Origin: Afipia carboxidovorans OM5
GTDB lineage: Bacteria; Pseudomonadota; Alphaproteobacteria; Rhizobiales; Xanthobacteraceae
NCBI RefSeq assembly: GCF_000218565.1
Contig: NC_015684.1
Location: 1,054,001-1,118,000, forward strand
Direction of reading: 5' to 3'
DNA: 64,000 bases
Position 1 is the first letter of the stretch; each line of letters opens with the position of its first letter. Of this stretch, positions 53,335 to 62,176 are shown piece by piece. The translations under genes were made by a program, and so were the position numbers. Below the pieces are notes generated by a model, which searched no databases, had not been told where the DNA came from, and saw nothing but the letters and a program-made list of their open reading frames with translations.

Positions 53335-55275
53335 ATGGATTTGCCCGAGAAAATGTCCCGATACGGGATTGAGACAAGTTTTATCGACGGCAAAGGCCAC
53401 ACCCACACAATCGACGAGCAGACTTTCCATCGGATTGCGGATGCTCTGGGCCCTACGCCTGCGGGGCCAGCGCCTGTTATTTTTCGGACTGTGAATGGCG
53501 TGGAGAAAAATGATCTTGTCGCAAGGCTGTCACACCTCCCGGCATGGCGCGTGTGTGATGCGAATGGCGACGTACTCGCCTCTGAGATGGATGGCGTCTC
53601 GGGTGAAAGCGACCTTCCCTTCGGCGTCTATCGTCTGCAAGACAGCGACGCTGGCGAGCGATCGCTGATTATTGCGCCCGAGCACGCTTATGAAGGTGCG
53701 TTCGATCGCCGATGGATTCTGTCGGTGCAGCTCTACGGCGTGCGCTCGGAGCGCAACTGGGGCATCGGCGATTTTTCCGATCTGCAAACGCTGCTGCGTT
53801 GGTCCGCGACGTGTGGCGCGGCGGGAGTTGGCCTCAATCCGTTGCATGCGTTGTTTGACGATGAAGGCGACGATTGCAGTCCGTATGCGCCGAACAGTCG
53901 CCTGTTCCTGAATTCGATCTACATCGACGTCGCGGCGCTGCCGGAATTGCCGGAGAATTTTGCGACCGAGCATGCGGCAGAGATCGAGCGGCTGCGGAAT
54001 GCCGAGTTCGTCGATTATGCCGGCGTCGCGGCGCTAAAGCAGCGTGCGCTGAGGCTCGCGTTCGCGCAGTTCAACAAATGGACGACGCTGAAGCGCCGCG
54101 CGGCGTTCGATGCGTTTCGCGAGCGCGGTGGCGCGACGCTGGCGCGGTTTGCCTCCTTCGAAGCGCTGCGGCGGAAATACAAGATCGCCTGGTGGGATTG
54201 GCCTGAGCCATGGCGCGCGCCGGATGACGATGCGTTGGCAGATCTGCGCCGTGGCGAAGATGCGGATGCTGTTGCGTTTGCCGAATTCGTGCAGTGGTGC
54301 GCGCACGAGCAATTGCAGGCGTGTGTCGATCTTGCCCGCGCGCTCGATCTGCCGGTCGGGCTTTATCTCGATATCGCCGTCGGCGTGAGAGCCGGCGGGT
54401 TCGACGCGTGGGCCGAGCAGAGCGCGATCACCCGCCTCCTCTCGGTCGGTGCGCCGCCGGACCAGCTCAACACCGCGGGGCAGGATTGGGGGCTCGCCGG
54501 CTTCAACCCGGCAGGGCTTGCCGCGAATGGCTTTGCGCCGTTTCGGAGGATGCTGGCGGCGTCGATGCGCTATGCCGGCGCGGTGCGGCTCGATCATGTG
54601 CTGGGGCTGAACCGGATCTATGTCGTTCCGGAAGGTGCCGCGCCGGATGGTGGCGCCTACATCCGCATGCCGTTCGAGGCAATGCTTGCGAGTGTCGCGA
54701 TCGAGAGCGTCAGCCATCGCTGCATCGTCATCGGTGAGGACCTCGGGACGGTGCCGGATGGCTTTCGCGAAAATCTCGCCGATTGGGCGATCTGGTCCTA
54801 TCGGGTGATGATGTTCGAGCGTGGTGCGGATGGCGGGTTCGTCGCGCCCGAGCATTATCCCGCGCGAGCGCTCGTCACCTTCAGCACGCATGATCTCGCA
54901 ACCTATGCGGGCTGGCGGCAGGGGCACGACGTCGCGCTGAAGGAAGAGATTGGCATCAATCCGGGCGAGAGCGGGCGGGAGCGGGAGAATGCCGTCTCCG
55001 CGCTCGACGCCGCGCTTGGGCAGGCAGGAGAGTCCGGTGCCGATTTCAGCGCGGTGCTGAGCACTCTTGCTTGCACGCCGTCGCGTTTGTTGGGCGTCGC
55101 GATCGAGGATCTTCTCGGCGTCGTCGATCAGGCCAATGTGCCGGGCACGATGCATGAGCACCCGAACTGGCGGCGCAAGCTGCCGGTACCGATCGAGGCG
55201 TGGGATCGCGCCATAGATAAAGACGCCATCCAGCGTGCTCTGGAATTGCGGATTGTATCGCACGAACCGGCCTGA
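53335..55275 (+). CDS. malQ: 4-alpha-glucanotransferase (amylomaltase)
   Basis: A 646-residue GH77 enzyme that disproportionates malto-oligosaccharides. Features: WGIGDFSDLQTLL, YAPNSRLFLNSIYID, LYLDIAVGV, RLDHVLGLNRIY (nucleophile Asp), GEDLGTVP (acid Glu) and FSTHDLATYAGW. Ahead of the catalytic barrel is an N-terminal extension of about 100 residues. Divergent from the glgE operon and preceded by an exact EcfG promoter, so it is likely induced by general stress. It recycles short glucans left by GlgX, TreY and GlgE. Confidence 0.93.
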   Translation: MDLPEKMSRYGIETSFIDGKGHTHTIDEQTFHRIADALGPTPAGPAPVIFRTVNGVEKNDLVARLSHLPAWRVCDANGDVLASEMDGVSGESDLPFGVYRLQDSDAGERSLIIAPEHAYEGAFDRRWILSVQLYGVRSERNWGIGDFSDLQTLLRWSATCGAAGVGLNPLHALFDDEGDDCSPYAPNSRLFLNSIYIDVAALPELPENFATEHAAEIERLRNAEFVDYAGVAALKQRALRLAFAQFNKWTTLKRRAAFDAFRERGGATLARFASFEALRRKYKIAWWDWPEPWRAPDDDALADLRRGEDADAVAFAEFVQWCAHEQLQACVDLARALDLPVGLYLDIAVGVRAGGFDAWAEQSAITRLLSVGAPPDQLNTAGQDWGLAGFNPAGLAANGFAPFRRMLAASMRYAGAVRLDHVLGLNRIYVVPEGAAPDGGAYIRMPFEAMLASVAIESVSHRCIVIGEDLGTVPDGFRENLADWAIWSYRVMMFERGADGGFVAPEHYPARALVTFSTHDLATYAGWRQGHDVALKEEIGINPGESGRERENAVSALDAALGQAGESGADFSAVLSTLACTPSRLLGVAIEDLLGVVDQANVPGTMHEHPNWRRKLPVPIEAWDRAIDKDAIQRALELRIVSHEPA

Positions 55276-55304
55276 TGTGGCCGCCCGGCGCCGGTTGCGT
55301 GACG

Positions 55305-55329
55305 GGAACCAAATTTTCCGCGACCCGTT
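55305..55329 (+). promoter_or_regulatory. EcfG-type promoter of the DUF3309 gene
   Basis: GGAAC (55305-55309), 16-nt spacer, CGTT (55326-55329): an exact EcfG consensus ending 31 nt before the small gene start. Confidence 0.7.
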
Positions 55330-55360
55330 GGGGTGACGTCACGGGATCGAGGAGCATCAA

Positions 55361-55525
55361 ATGTCCATCGGCACGATTATTCTGATCATCCTGATTATTG
55401 CATTGCTCGGCGGGTTCAGCGGTATCGGCGGCGGCCCATTTTACGGCACCGGTTATTACGGCGGCGGCGGCCTCGGCCTGATCATCGTCATCCTGCTGAT
55501 CCTTATCCTGATGGGCCGTATCTGA
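55361..55525 (+). CDS. DUF3309 small hydrophobic protein
   Basis: A 54-residue protein: MSIGTIILIILIIALLGG, a glycine-rich loop with the GGGPFYGTGYYGGGGLG pattern and a second hydrophobic helix LIIVILLILILMG. This matches the DUF3309 family of tiny two-helix proteins, common in Rhizobiales. A GGATCGAGGAG ribosome site and an EcfG promoter precede it, and a strong terminator follows, so it is a single-gene stress transcript. Molecular function unknown. Confidence 0.85.
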   Translation: MSIGTIILIILIIALLGGFSGIGGGPFYGTGYYGGGGLGLIIVILLILILMGRI

Positions 55526-55541
55526 CGCCCGCCGGATCTGC

Positions 55542-55569
55542 AAAAGCCCGCCCTCCGGCGGGCTTTTTG
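55542..55569 (+). terminator. Rho-independent terminator of the DUF3309 gene
   Basis: AAAAGCCCGCC / GGCGGGCTTTTT arms with loop CTCC, 17 nt after the stop codon. Confidence 0.9.
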
Positions 55570-55674
55570 TTTGGGAGAAGGGAGCTGCGCGATCACCTCG
55601 CAGCCGGGTGATTTGCCAAGCCCCGCCCGTGCCCCTAGCCTGCGCGCGAACCTGACAGGCGATCTGGAGGCTAC

Positions 55675-56589
55675 ATGACGATGGATTCGCGGGCGCAACA
55701 GAGTATGGACGACGAGACTCTCACCTCGGATGAGATGGGCCTCACCCGCATCTCTCCTTTGTCGCGGCGCGGTTTCATGACGGCGTCGGCGGCCGTTGCC
55801 GCGGGATACACGCTCGCCGCGGGCCCGGTTCGCGCCGATGTCATCGTAACGGACGAGACGGGACTCGAGACCGGCAATGCCACGATCAAGGTGATGGGCG
55901 GCGACATGCCGGGTTATTTCGCGCGGCCCAAGGGCGTACCAAACCCGCCCATCGTACTGGTAGCGATGGAGGTGTTCGGCCTGCATGAATACATCAAGGA
56001 CGTGACGCGCCGCCTCGGCAAGCTCGGCGCGTTCGCCGTCGCGCCCGACTATTACTTCCGTGCCGGTACCGATCTCACCAGGATCAAGGACATTCCGCAG
56101 CTCATGCCGATCGTCAACGCGAAAGCGGACAGCGAGCTGTTGTCCGATCTCGATGCGACGGCGGCGTGGGCAGTCTCACAGGGCGGTGACGGCAACCGTC
56201 TCGGCATCATCGGCTTCTGTCGGGGTGGCCGCGCCGTATGGGAATATGCCGCGCATAGCACGCAGTTGAAGGCGGGCGTTGCGTTCTACGGTTCGCTCGT
56301 CGATCCGCCGAATCCGCTCTGGCCAAAAAGCCCGACGCAACTCGCGGGCGAGATGAAGGCGCCGGTACTGGGTCTTTATGGCGCGGAGGATCAGGGCATC
56401 CCGGTCGCGCAGGTCGATGCGATGAAGGCAGCACTCGCCGCGGCCGGCAAGACCGCGGAATTCCGCATCTTCCCCGGCGCGCCGCATGGCTTCCACGCGG
56501 ACTACCGGCCGAGCTATCGCAAGGAGCCGGCGGAGCAGGCGTGGGCCGACATGCAGGCCTGGTTCAAGAAGTACAACGTGCTGGGCTGA
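55675..56589 (+). CDS. Dienelactone hydrolase family protein, Tat-exported
   Basis: A 304-residue alpha/beta hydrolase of the dienelactone hydrolase (carboxymethylenebutenolidase) family. The nucleophile is a Cys in GFCRGG, followed by an Asp in GAEDQGIP and a His in GAPHGFH, the Cys-Asp-His triad. The N-terminus carries a twin-arginine signal SRRGFMT followed by a hydrophobic stretch ending AAGPVRADV, so it is probably folded before export to the periplasm. Substrate unknown. It is transcribed alone. The first of two ATGs is taken as start. Confidence 0.88.
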   Translation: MTMDSRAQQSMDDETLTSDEMGLTRISPLSRRGFMTASAAVAAGYTLAAGPVRADVIVTDETGLETGNATIKVMGGDMPGYFARPKGVPNPPIVLVAMEVFGLHEYIKDVTRRLGKLGAFAVAPDYYFRAGTDLTRIKDIPQLMPIVNAKADSELLSDLDATAAWAVSQGGDGNRLGIIGFCRGGRAVWEYAAHSTQLKAGVAFYGSLVDPPNPLWPKSPTQLAGEMKAPVLGLYGAEDQGIPVAQVDAMKAALAAAGKTAEFRIFPGAPHGFHADYRPSYRKEPAEQAWADMQAWFKKYNVLG

Positions 56590-56643
56590 TCCCTATCTGC
56601 CGACTCGGCCGCATATTTTGACGAAAACAAACGTCATTTCTTC

Positions 56644-56762
56644 ACCTCCCCCCGTCGGGGGGAAGTCGACGCGCGAAGCGCGGCGGGTGAGGGGGCTTAG
56701 ATATCAATCGAGGCATTTAAAGCCCCTCACCCCAACCCTCTCCCCAACGGGGGAGAGGGAGC
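56644..56762. repeat. Dispersed composite palindromic repeat, family A copy 4
   Basis: CACCTCCCCCCGTCGGGGGGAAG unit, GCGCG-AAG-CGCGGCGGGTGAGGGG tail, linker ATCGAGGCATT as in copy 2, then CCCCTCACCCCAACCCTCTC and CCCCAACGGGGG. It fills the gap after the dienelactone hydrolase gene. Confidence 0.85.
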
Positions 56763-56846
56763 CTCAAACGGGAGAGAAGGAATGTACGCGGCTATTGTGC
56801 CGCTACATCCTCTGATCATGAATCGCCGCAGCCGGTTCGTCCGCCG

Positions 56847-57089
56847 CTACTCGTCGGAGACCTCGGTTGTGGGGCGGTCGCTGCCGCGCGCCGTCTCCTC
56901 GTGCCAGTGCCCTTCGGAATCCTCGTACTGGATCACTTCGGTCCGGCCCGGCACGCGCTGCTCGGTGGCGACAGCCACGGCTGCGTCATAGGCAGCCTTG
57001 CGGCTCGGGAAGGTTTCGGAAAACACGCCGTTGAATTTGTACGCCCAGCCGCCGTCGTGCTCGACGATCTGATAGACGACCTTGATCAT
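56847..57089 (-). CDS. DUF2188-type small protein
   Basis: An 80-residue soluble protein with the pattern VYQIVEHDGGWAYKFNGVFSETFPSRKAAYDAA..A, matching the DUF2188 family (small beta-rich proteins, repeated W and charged loops). Function unknown. The C-terminal tail is acidic. ATG at 57089 follows GAGGCGAGGCC. The frame is open far upstream but without family similarity. Divergent from the coiled-coil protein gene. Confidence 0.7.
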   Translation of the reverse strand: MIKVVYQIVEHDGGWAYKFNGVFSETFPSRKAAYDAAVAVATEQRVPGRTEVIQYEDSEGHWHEETARGSDRPTTEVSDE

Positions 57090-57427
57090 GGCCTCGCCTC
57101 TCGTGTTCCCGATGTTCTCTCCAACGCACTGCCACCTCGCCGGGTTCGCGGTGCGACCCGGCCCTTCAATGGAGATGGGGCGGGGCGCGGGCTTCTCAAC
57201 ACCCGCGTTAAGACTTTTGCGTCGCAGGCGTAGGAAAACGGAGTTGCGGGGCGTGTGAATAGAGGCGGAAGAGAGCAGACGACACCACATCTTGTTGGGA
57301 ACGAAACCAGTCGTGATATGAATCGCTGATTCGGACGCGGTTCGTTCCGGGCGTGTTCCGAGAGTTAAAGCAGGCTCATCTGGCTGTCGCAAAATGGGGC
57401 ACCACGCCTCAACGAAGGAGCATGATG
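57090..57427. other. Intergenic stretch, nothing assigned
   Basis: About 340 bp between divergent genes. GTTCC and GGAAC motifs occur but none has a CGTT partner at the right distance. Likely holds two promoters that I cannot place. Confidence 0.4.
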
Positions 57428-57742
57428 ATGTGGAAATCGAGCGCGGTGTTCGCGATGGTGATGCTCGCAGGGCAGGCGATGGCGCAGGATGTCGTCGGCA
57501 TTGAAATCTGCACCGCCGAGAAAACCATGGAGCGGCGCACGAGCTGCCTGCAAAGCAATGTGAATTTCCTGATGCGCACGCTCTCGAAACAGGCGCAGGC
57601 GCATCAGCAGAAGATTGATGCCGCCAATCGGCAGATCGATGCATTGAAAGCAGCCGTGGTGAGCCTGCAGACCAAGGTCGGCAAACTGGAAGCGGCGGCC
57701 GCGCCGCCAGCACCTAAGCCGAAGGAGCCGGCTGCGAAATAA
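57428..57742 (+). CDS. Exported coiled-coil protein
   Basis: A 104-residue protein with signal peptide MWKSSAVFAMVMLAGQAMAQD, a short Cys-containing segment (EICTAEKTMERRTSCLQSN, possible disulfide) and a heptad-like helix (QAHQQKIDAANRQIDALKAAVVSL), ending in a Pro/Lys tail. I recognise no family. Three ATGs stand close together; the third (57428) is best spaced from AAGGAG. Its stop overlaps the next ATG by one base. Confidence 0.6.
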   Translation: MWKSSAVFAMVMLAGQAMAQDVVGIEICTAEKTMERRTSCLQSNVNFLMRTLSKQAQAHQQKIDAANRQIDALKAAVVSLQTKVGKLEAAAAPPAPKPKEPAAK

Positions 57743-58038
57743 TGAGCGATGCGCTACAGAAGTGCGACGCGCCGCAAGACGCCTGTTTCGTCTATGTGCT
57801 CGGCTGCCTGCACAAGGGCCGCACCACCACCTATGTCGGCTGGACCAACGATGTCGCGCGCAGGCTCGCCCGCCATAATGCTGGCACCGGTGCACGCTCC
57901 ACGCGCGGGCGAACCTGGGTGCTGTTGCATGTCGAGACGTTCGCAACACGCAACGAGGCGATGAGCCGCGAGTGGCATTTGAAACGCGACCGCGCCTTCC
58001 GCAAGCTGCTTGCGCAGGGCGTTGCCGCTTTGGCCTGA
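57742..58038 (+). CDS. GIY-YIG domain protein (UPF0213 type)
   Basis: A 98-residue single-domain GIY-YIG nuclease-fold protein. The two-strand motif reads VYVLG..TTTYVGWTND, followed by the catalytic-type Arg in RRLARHN and a Glu in REWHLKRDR. Such stand-alone proteins are proposed nucleases of uncertain role. Translationally coupled to the upstream gene (TAATG). Confidence 0.88.
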   Translation: MSDALQKCDAPQDACFVYVLGCLHKGRTTTYVGWTNDVARRLARHNAGTGARSTRGRTWVLLHVETFATRNEAMSREWHLKRDRAFRKLLAQGVAALA

Positions 58039-58049
58039 GCGAGGCGGGC

Positions 58050-58892
58050 TCAGCTTTCCCGGCGGCTGAGAAACGCGACGCGCTCGAACAGGTGGACGTC
58101 CTGTTCGTTCTTCAGCAGCGCGCCGTGCAGCGGCGGGATCACCTTGCGCGGATCGCTCTCGCGTAAAGTGTCAGGCGAGATGTCTTCGTTGAGAAGAAGC
58201 TTCAGCCAGTCCAATAACTCGGAGGTCGAGGGCTTTTTCTTCAGCCCCGGAATGTCGCGCAGGTCGAAGAACAGCCGCAGCGCTTCGTCGACAAGCTGCT
58301 GCTTGATGCCCGGAAAGTGCACCTCGACGATCGCCTTCATGGTCTCGGTGTCGGGGAATTTGATGTAGTGGAAGAAGCAGCGGCGCAGGAAGGCGTCGGG
58401 CAGCTCTTTCTCGTTGTTCGAGGTGATGACGATTATCGGCCGCTGACGCGCCTTGATGGTCTCGCCGGTCTCGTAAACATGGAATTCCATGCGGTCGAGT
58501 TCGAGCAGCAGGTCGTTCGGGAATTCGATATCGGCTTTGTCGATCTCGTCGATCAACAGCACCGGCCGCTCGGCGTGGGTGAACGCCTCCCACAATTTTC
58601 CGCGCTTGATGTAATTGGCGATGTCGGAGACGCGCGGGTCGCCGAGTTGGCTGTCGCGCAGGCGCGACACGGCGTCGTATTCGTAAAGACCCTGCTGCGC
58701 CTTGGTGGTGGATTTGACGTGCCATGTGATCAGCGGCGCATTCACCCCGCGCGCGATCTCTTCGGCGAGCACGGTCTTGCCGGTGCCGGGCTCTCCCTTC
58801 ACGAGAAGCGGGCGCTGCAGGAAGATGGCGGCGTTGACCGCGAGCTTGAGGTCTTCCGTCGCGACGTAATTTTCAGTGCCGGTAAATTGCAT
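58050..58892 (-). CDS. MoxR-family AAA+ ATPase
   Basis: A 280-residue AAA+ ATPase. Walker A is GEPGTGKT, Walker B is LLIDEIDKAD and the sensor region is ITSNNEKELPDAFLRRC with an Arg finger. MoxR proteins act as chaperones that mature enzyme complexes or assemble metal sites. A VWA-domain gene is divergent from it (171-bp gap), a common MoxR/VWA pairing, including CoxD/CoxE. The target is unknown; no cox gene is in the window. Confidence 0.92.
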   Translation of the reverse strand: MQFTGTENYVATEDLKLAVNAAIFLQRPLLVKGEPGTGKTVLAEEIARGVNAPLITWHVKSTTKAQQGLYEYDAVSRLRDSQLGDPRVSDIANYIKRGKLWEAFTHAERPVLLIDEIDKADIEFPNDLLLELDRMEFHVYETGETIKARQRPIIVITSNNEKELPDAFLRRCFFHYIKFPDTETMKAIVEVHFPGIKQQLVDEALRLFFDLRDIPGLKKKPSTSELLDWLKLLLNEDISPDTLRESDPRKVIPPLHGALLKNEQDVHLFERVAFLSRRES

Positions 58893-59063
58893 GACGTCCG
58901 TTCAGGGTCGGGGTGGTGGCGCGCTTGCTTTGTTATGAAAGCGGCTTCCTAAGCCTTTTTGCAGGGCATCCGCAATGTAAGCGAAATGAGGCTGCCGTAA
59001 AGCGCAAAACCCGATGCCACGGCTGCGCTTGACGGACACCCTGCCGTGCGCGAACCTCATGCG

Positions 59064-60239
59064 ATGTTTCTGAAATTCTTCACATCGTTGCGACAGGCGC
59101 ATGTGCCGGTCACACTGCGCGAGTACCTCACGCTAATGGAGGCGCTCGACGCGGGTTTGGCCGGGCACAATGTGGAGAATTTCTATTACCTGTCGCGCGC
59201 TGCGCTGGTGAAGGACGAACGCAATCTCGACAAGTTCGACCGGGTGTTCGGTGAAACCTTCAAGGGACTGGAGTCGCTTGCGGACGCGGTGGATGAGACC
59301 GCCATTCCGTCCGAATGGCTGAAGAAGCTCACCGAGAAATACTTAAGCGACGAAGAGAAGGCGAAGCTCGAAGAGCTCGGCTGGAACAAGCTGATGGAGA
59401 CGCTGCGCCAGCGGCTGGAGGAGCAGAAGAAACGCCATCAGGGCGGCAGCAAGTGGATCGGCACGGGCGGCACCTCGCCGTTCGGCGCCTATGGCTACAA
59501 CCCCGCCGGCATCCGCATCGGGCAGGACGGCAACCGCAACTTCCGCGCGGTGAAAGTGTGGGACCGCCGCGAGTTCAAGGATCTCGATGGCGATGTCGAA
59601 CTCGGCGTGCGCAACATCAAGGTGGCGCTGCGCCGGCTGCGCAAGTTCGCTCGCACCGGCGCCGCCGAAGAACTCGATCTCGATACCACCATCAAGCAAT
59701 CCGCCAATCGCGGTTATCTCGATGTGCATCTGCGCCCCGAGCGGCACAACGCAGTCAAGGTGCTGCTGTTCTTCGACATCGGCGGATCGATGGATGCGTA
59801 TGTCGCGCAGGTCGAGGAATTGTTTTCGGCGGCGCGGACCGAGTTCAAGCACATGGAGTATTTCTACTTCCACAACTGCCTCTACGAGAGCGTGTGGAAG
59901 AACAACCGCCGCCGCTTCAACGAGCGGACCCCGACCTGGGACGTGCTGCACAAATATCCGTCCGACTATAAAGTGATCTTCGTCGGCGATGCCGCGATGA
60001 GCCCGTATGAAATCGCGGTGCCGGGCGGCTCGGTCGAGCACGTCAATGCCGAGCCCGGCGCGGTCTGGCTGCAGCGGGTGGTGCAGACTTATCCGAACGT
60101 CGTCTGGCTCAATCCCGAACAACGCCGATATTGGGATTATTCGGAATCCACCACCATGATCCGGTCGTTGTTTGAAGGTCGAATGTATCCGCTGACGCTG
60201 GAAGGCCTCGACGAGGCGATCCGCGAGCTTGCGCGATAG
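59064..60239 (+). CDS. VWA-domain CoxE-like protein
   Basis: A 391-residue cytoplasmic protein. The N-terminus MFLKFFTSLRQAHVPVTLREYL and a helical domain are typical of the CoxE/VWA family. The C-terminal VWA domain has the MIDAS-type motif at D238 (FFDIGGSMD), DxGxS rather than DxSxS. It is divergent from the MoxR ATPase, its expected partner. ATG at 59064 preferred over a GTG at 59046. Followed closely by a rhodanese gene. Confidence 0.88.
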   Translation: MFLKFFTSLRQAHVPVTLREYLTLMEALDAGLAGHNVENFYYLSRAALVKDERNLDKFDRVFGETFKGLESLADAVDETAIPSEWLKKLTEKYLSDEEKAKLEELGWNKLMETLRQRLEEQKKRHQGGSKWIGTGGTSPFGAYGYNPAGIRIGQDGNRNFRAVKVWDRREFKDLDGDVELGVRNIKVALRRLRKFARTGAAEELDLDTTIKQSANRGYLDVHLRPERHNAVKVLLFFDIGGSMDAYVAQVEELFSAARTEFKHMEYFYFHNCLYESVWKNNRRRFNERTPTWDVLHKYPSDYKVIFVGDAAMSPYEIAVPGGSVEHVNAEPGAVWLQRVVQTYPNVVWLNPEQRRYWDYSESTTMIRSLFEGRMYPLTLEGLDEAIRELAR

Positions 60240-60262
60240 CATTGCTTTTATCGGGAGGTTGT

Positions 60263-60679
60263 ATGGCTCAGACGATCCACCGCGGCATCAAGACGCTGCT
60301 CGAAGAGGCGAACCGCGAGGTCGAGACGATCAAGGCGAAGGACCTGATGGCGGCGTTGAAAGACGATCATCTCGTCATCGTCGATCTGCGCGATCCGCGC
60401 GAGCTTGAGCGGGAAGGGCGCATCCCCGGCGCCTTCCATTGCCCGCGCGGCATGCTGGAATTCTGGATCGATCCCGAAAGCCCTTATGCCAAGCCGGTGT
60501 TTCAGCAGAACAGGAAATTTGTATTTCACTGCGCCTCCGGCTGGCGCTCGGCGCTGGCCGCCAAGACCGCGCAGGACATGGGGCTGAAGCCGGTCGCCCA
60601 TCTCGAAGGCGGCTTCACGGCGTGGCGTGAGGCGGGCGGACCGATCGAGAAGGTCGAGCCGCGCAAGCCGAAAGAGTGA
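60263..60679 (+). CDS. Rhodanese-domain sulfurtransferase
   Basis: A 138-residue single rhodanese domain. Catalytic loop HCASGWRS with C90. N-terminal KDLMAALKDDHLVIVDLRDPREL is typical. It carries a persulfide; the acceptor is unknown. GGGAGG before ATG at 60263, 23 nt after the VWA stop, and SseA follows after 17 nt, so a sulfur-transfer pair is likely cotranscribed with the VWA gene. Confidence 0.9.
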   Translation: MAQTIHRGIKTLLEEANREVETIKAKDLMAALKDDHLVIVDLRDPRELEREGRIPGAFHCPRGMLEFWIDPESPYAKPVFQQNRKFVFHCASGWRSALAAKTAQDMGLKPVAHLEGGFTAWREAGGPIEKVEPRKPKE

Positions 60680-60696
60680 GTGAGGATTGACAAGCA

Positions 60697-61551
60697 ATGA
60701 CGACAAACGATCCGCTGGTCTCGGCGCAATGGCTGCGCGCGCATCTCGCCGATCCCGCCGTGAAGGTGATGGATGCGTCCTATCGGATGCCGGCGATGCG
60801 CCCGCCGACAACGGCGGAGGATTATGCCGCGCGCCACATTCCGGGTGCGGTGTTCTTCGATGTCGATGCCATCGCGGATCGGTCGAGTTCGCTGCCGCAT
60901 ATGCTGCCGTCGCCGGAGCAGTTCGCGCGCGACGTCGGCAACCTTGGCATCGGCAATGACGATCTTGTCATCGTCTACGATCGCGGCGATTACATGGGCG
61001 CGCCGCGCGCCTGGTGGATGTTCGGCGTATTCGGCCATGATCGTGTCCGTGTGCTGGATGGCGGCTTGAAGACATGGCTCGCTGAAGGTGGCGCCGTTGA
61101 CGATCATCCCGTGATGCCTGCTCCGAAAACGTATCGTGCGCAGTTCGACAAGGCGCGCGTGCGCTCGCTCGGCGAGTTGCAGCAGAATCTCGACAGCCGC
61201 CGAGAGCAGGTGATCGATGCGCGCTCGCGCGAGCGTTATGAAGGCACCGCGCCGGAGCCTTGGCCCGGGCGGCGCTCGGGGCGTATTCCCGGCAGCCTCA
61301 ATGTACCCTTCACCGATCTGGTTGATCCCGCAACCGGCGCGTTGCGCCCGGTAGATGAGTTGCGCACGATCTTTGCGTCGGCTCACGCCGATTTAGCGAA
61401 GCCGATCGTCACCTCCTGCGGCTCGGGCGTCACCGCCGGCGTGATCTCGCTGGCCTTGGCGCGGCTTGGTGTCGACAGCGCGCTCTATGATGGCTCGTGG
61501 GCGGAATGGGGCTTGCCCGATGGCCCGCCGGTTGCGACCGGTAAGCCTTGA
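60697..61551 (+). CDS. sseA: 3-mercaptopyruvate sulfurtransferase
   Basis: A 284-residue two-rhodanese-domain protein. The active Cys241 is in SCGSGVTAG, the CG(S/T)GVTA loop typical of mercaptopyruvate sulfurtransferases rather than thiosulfate-specific enzymes. N-terminal domain has DASYRMP...HIPGAVFFDVDAI. It moves sulfur from 3-mercaptopyruvate to a thiol acceptor. Confidence 0.92.
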   Translation: MTTNDPLVSAQWLRAHLADPAVKVMDASYRMPAMRPPTTAEDYAARHIPGAVFFDVDAIADRSSSLPHMLPSPEQFARDVGNLGIGNDDLVIVYDRGDYMGAPRAWWMFGVFGHDRVRVLDGGLKTWLAEGGAVDDHPVMPAPKTYRAQFDKARVRSLGELQQNLDSRREQVIDARSRERYEGTAPEPWPGRRSGRIPGSLNVPFTDLVDPATGALRPVDELRTIFASAHADLAKPIVTSCGSGVTAGVISLALARLGVDSALYDGSWAEWGLPDGPPVATGKP

Positions 61552-61570
61552 TCGCTCGCCGCCGTTATTA

Positions 61571-62176
61571 TCAACGCGGCGGGAATGTCGCTGTCGTGGC
61601 GACGGTCGACGCCGTGGTGGCGGACGGCGGATCGAACAGCGGGAAGAAGCTCGGCTGCGGCGGAGGCGGCGGCGCGGGGCGCGGCCGGACGATGCGGCGG
61701 TAATGGCGATGCGCCCGGTGGCGAACGCGCGGCCTGTGGCGAACCGTTGCCTTCTGCTTCAGCGTATGCGGCCTGCTCTCCGGGATCGGTATGATCTCAG
61801 GTGCGGCCTCGGACTGCGGCGGAAGCTCGACGACAGCGTCGGTCAGCGGCGGCGATGGCGGATCGGAGATGATCACCAGCGGGAGCAGCGATTCGTCCTC
61901 GGGCTCGGTTGCCTTGGTCTCCTGAGCAGGCGGCGCTTCCATCGGTGGCGGCGGGGCGGGGAGCGCCTCATGGTCGGCCGGCGGCTCCACCTGCAGCAGC
62001 GCGAGGGTCGGTGTCTCGGCGACGAAATTCGAAGGCGGCACCTGCATGCTCTTCAACGGTGCGGTGGCGAATTCCTCATGGGTGGCGCGCAGCACCGCCG
62101 CTGTTCCCAGGCCGAAAACCAGCGTGGATGCCGAAAGGGCCACGATGATCGCCAAAAGCCGGAATCCGGGGAGCAT
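61571..62176 (-). CDS. Proline-rich single-anchor protein
   Basis: A 201-residue protein: one N-terminal hydrophobic helix (FRLLAIIVALSASTLVFGLG) followed by a long Pro/Glu-rich and then Arg/His-rich low-complexity region, ending in PPPPPQPSFFPLF. I recognise no enzyme domain. Probably an anchored periplasmic or envelope-spanning protein. Convergent with sseA (19-nt gap). Confidence 0.55.
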   Translation of the reverse strand: MLPGFRLLAIIVALSASTLVFGLGTAAVLRATHEEFATAPLKSMQVPPSNFVAETPTLALLQVEPPADHEALPAPPPPMEAPPAQETKATEPEDESLLPLVIISDPPSPPLTDAVVELPPQSEAAPEIIPIPESRPHTLKQKATVRHRPRVRHRAHRHYRRIVRPRPAPPPPPQPSFFPLFDPPSATTASTVATTATFPPR

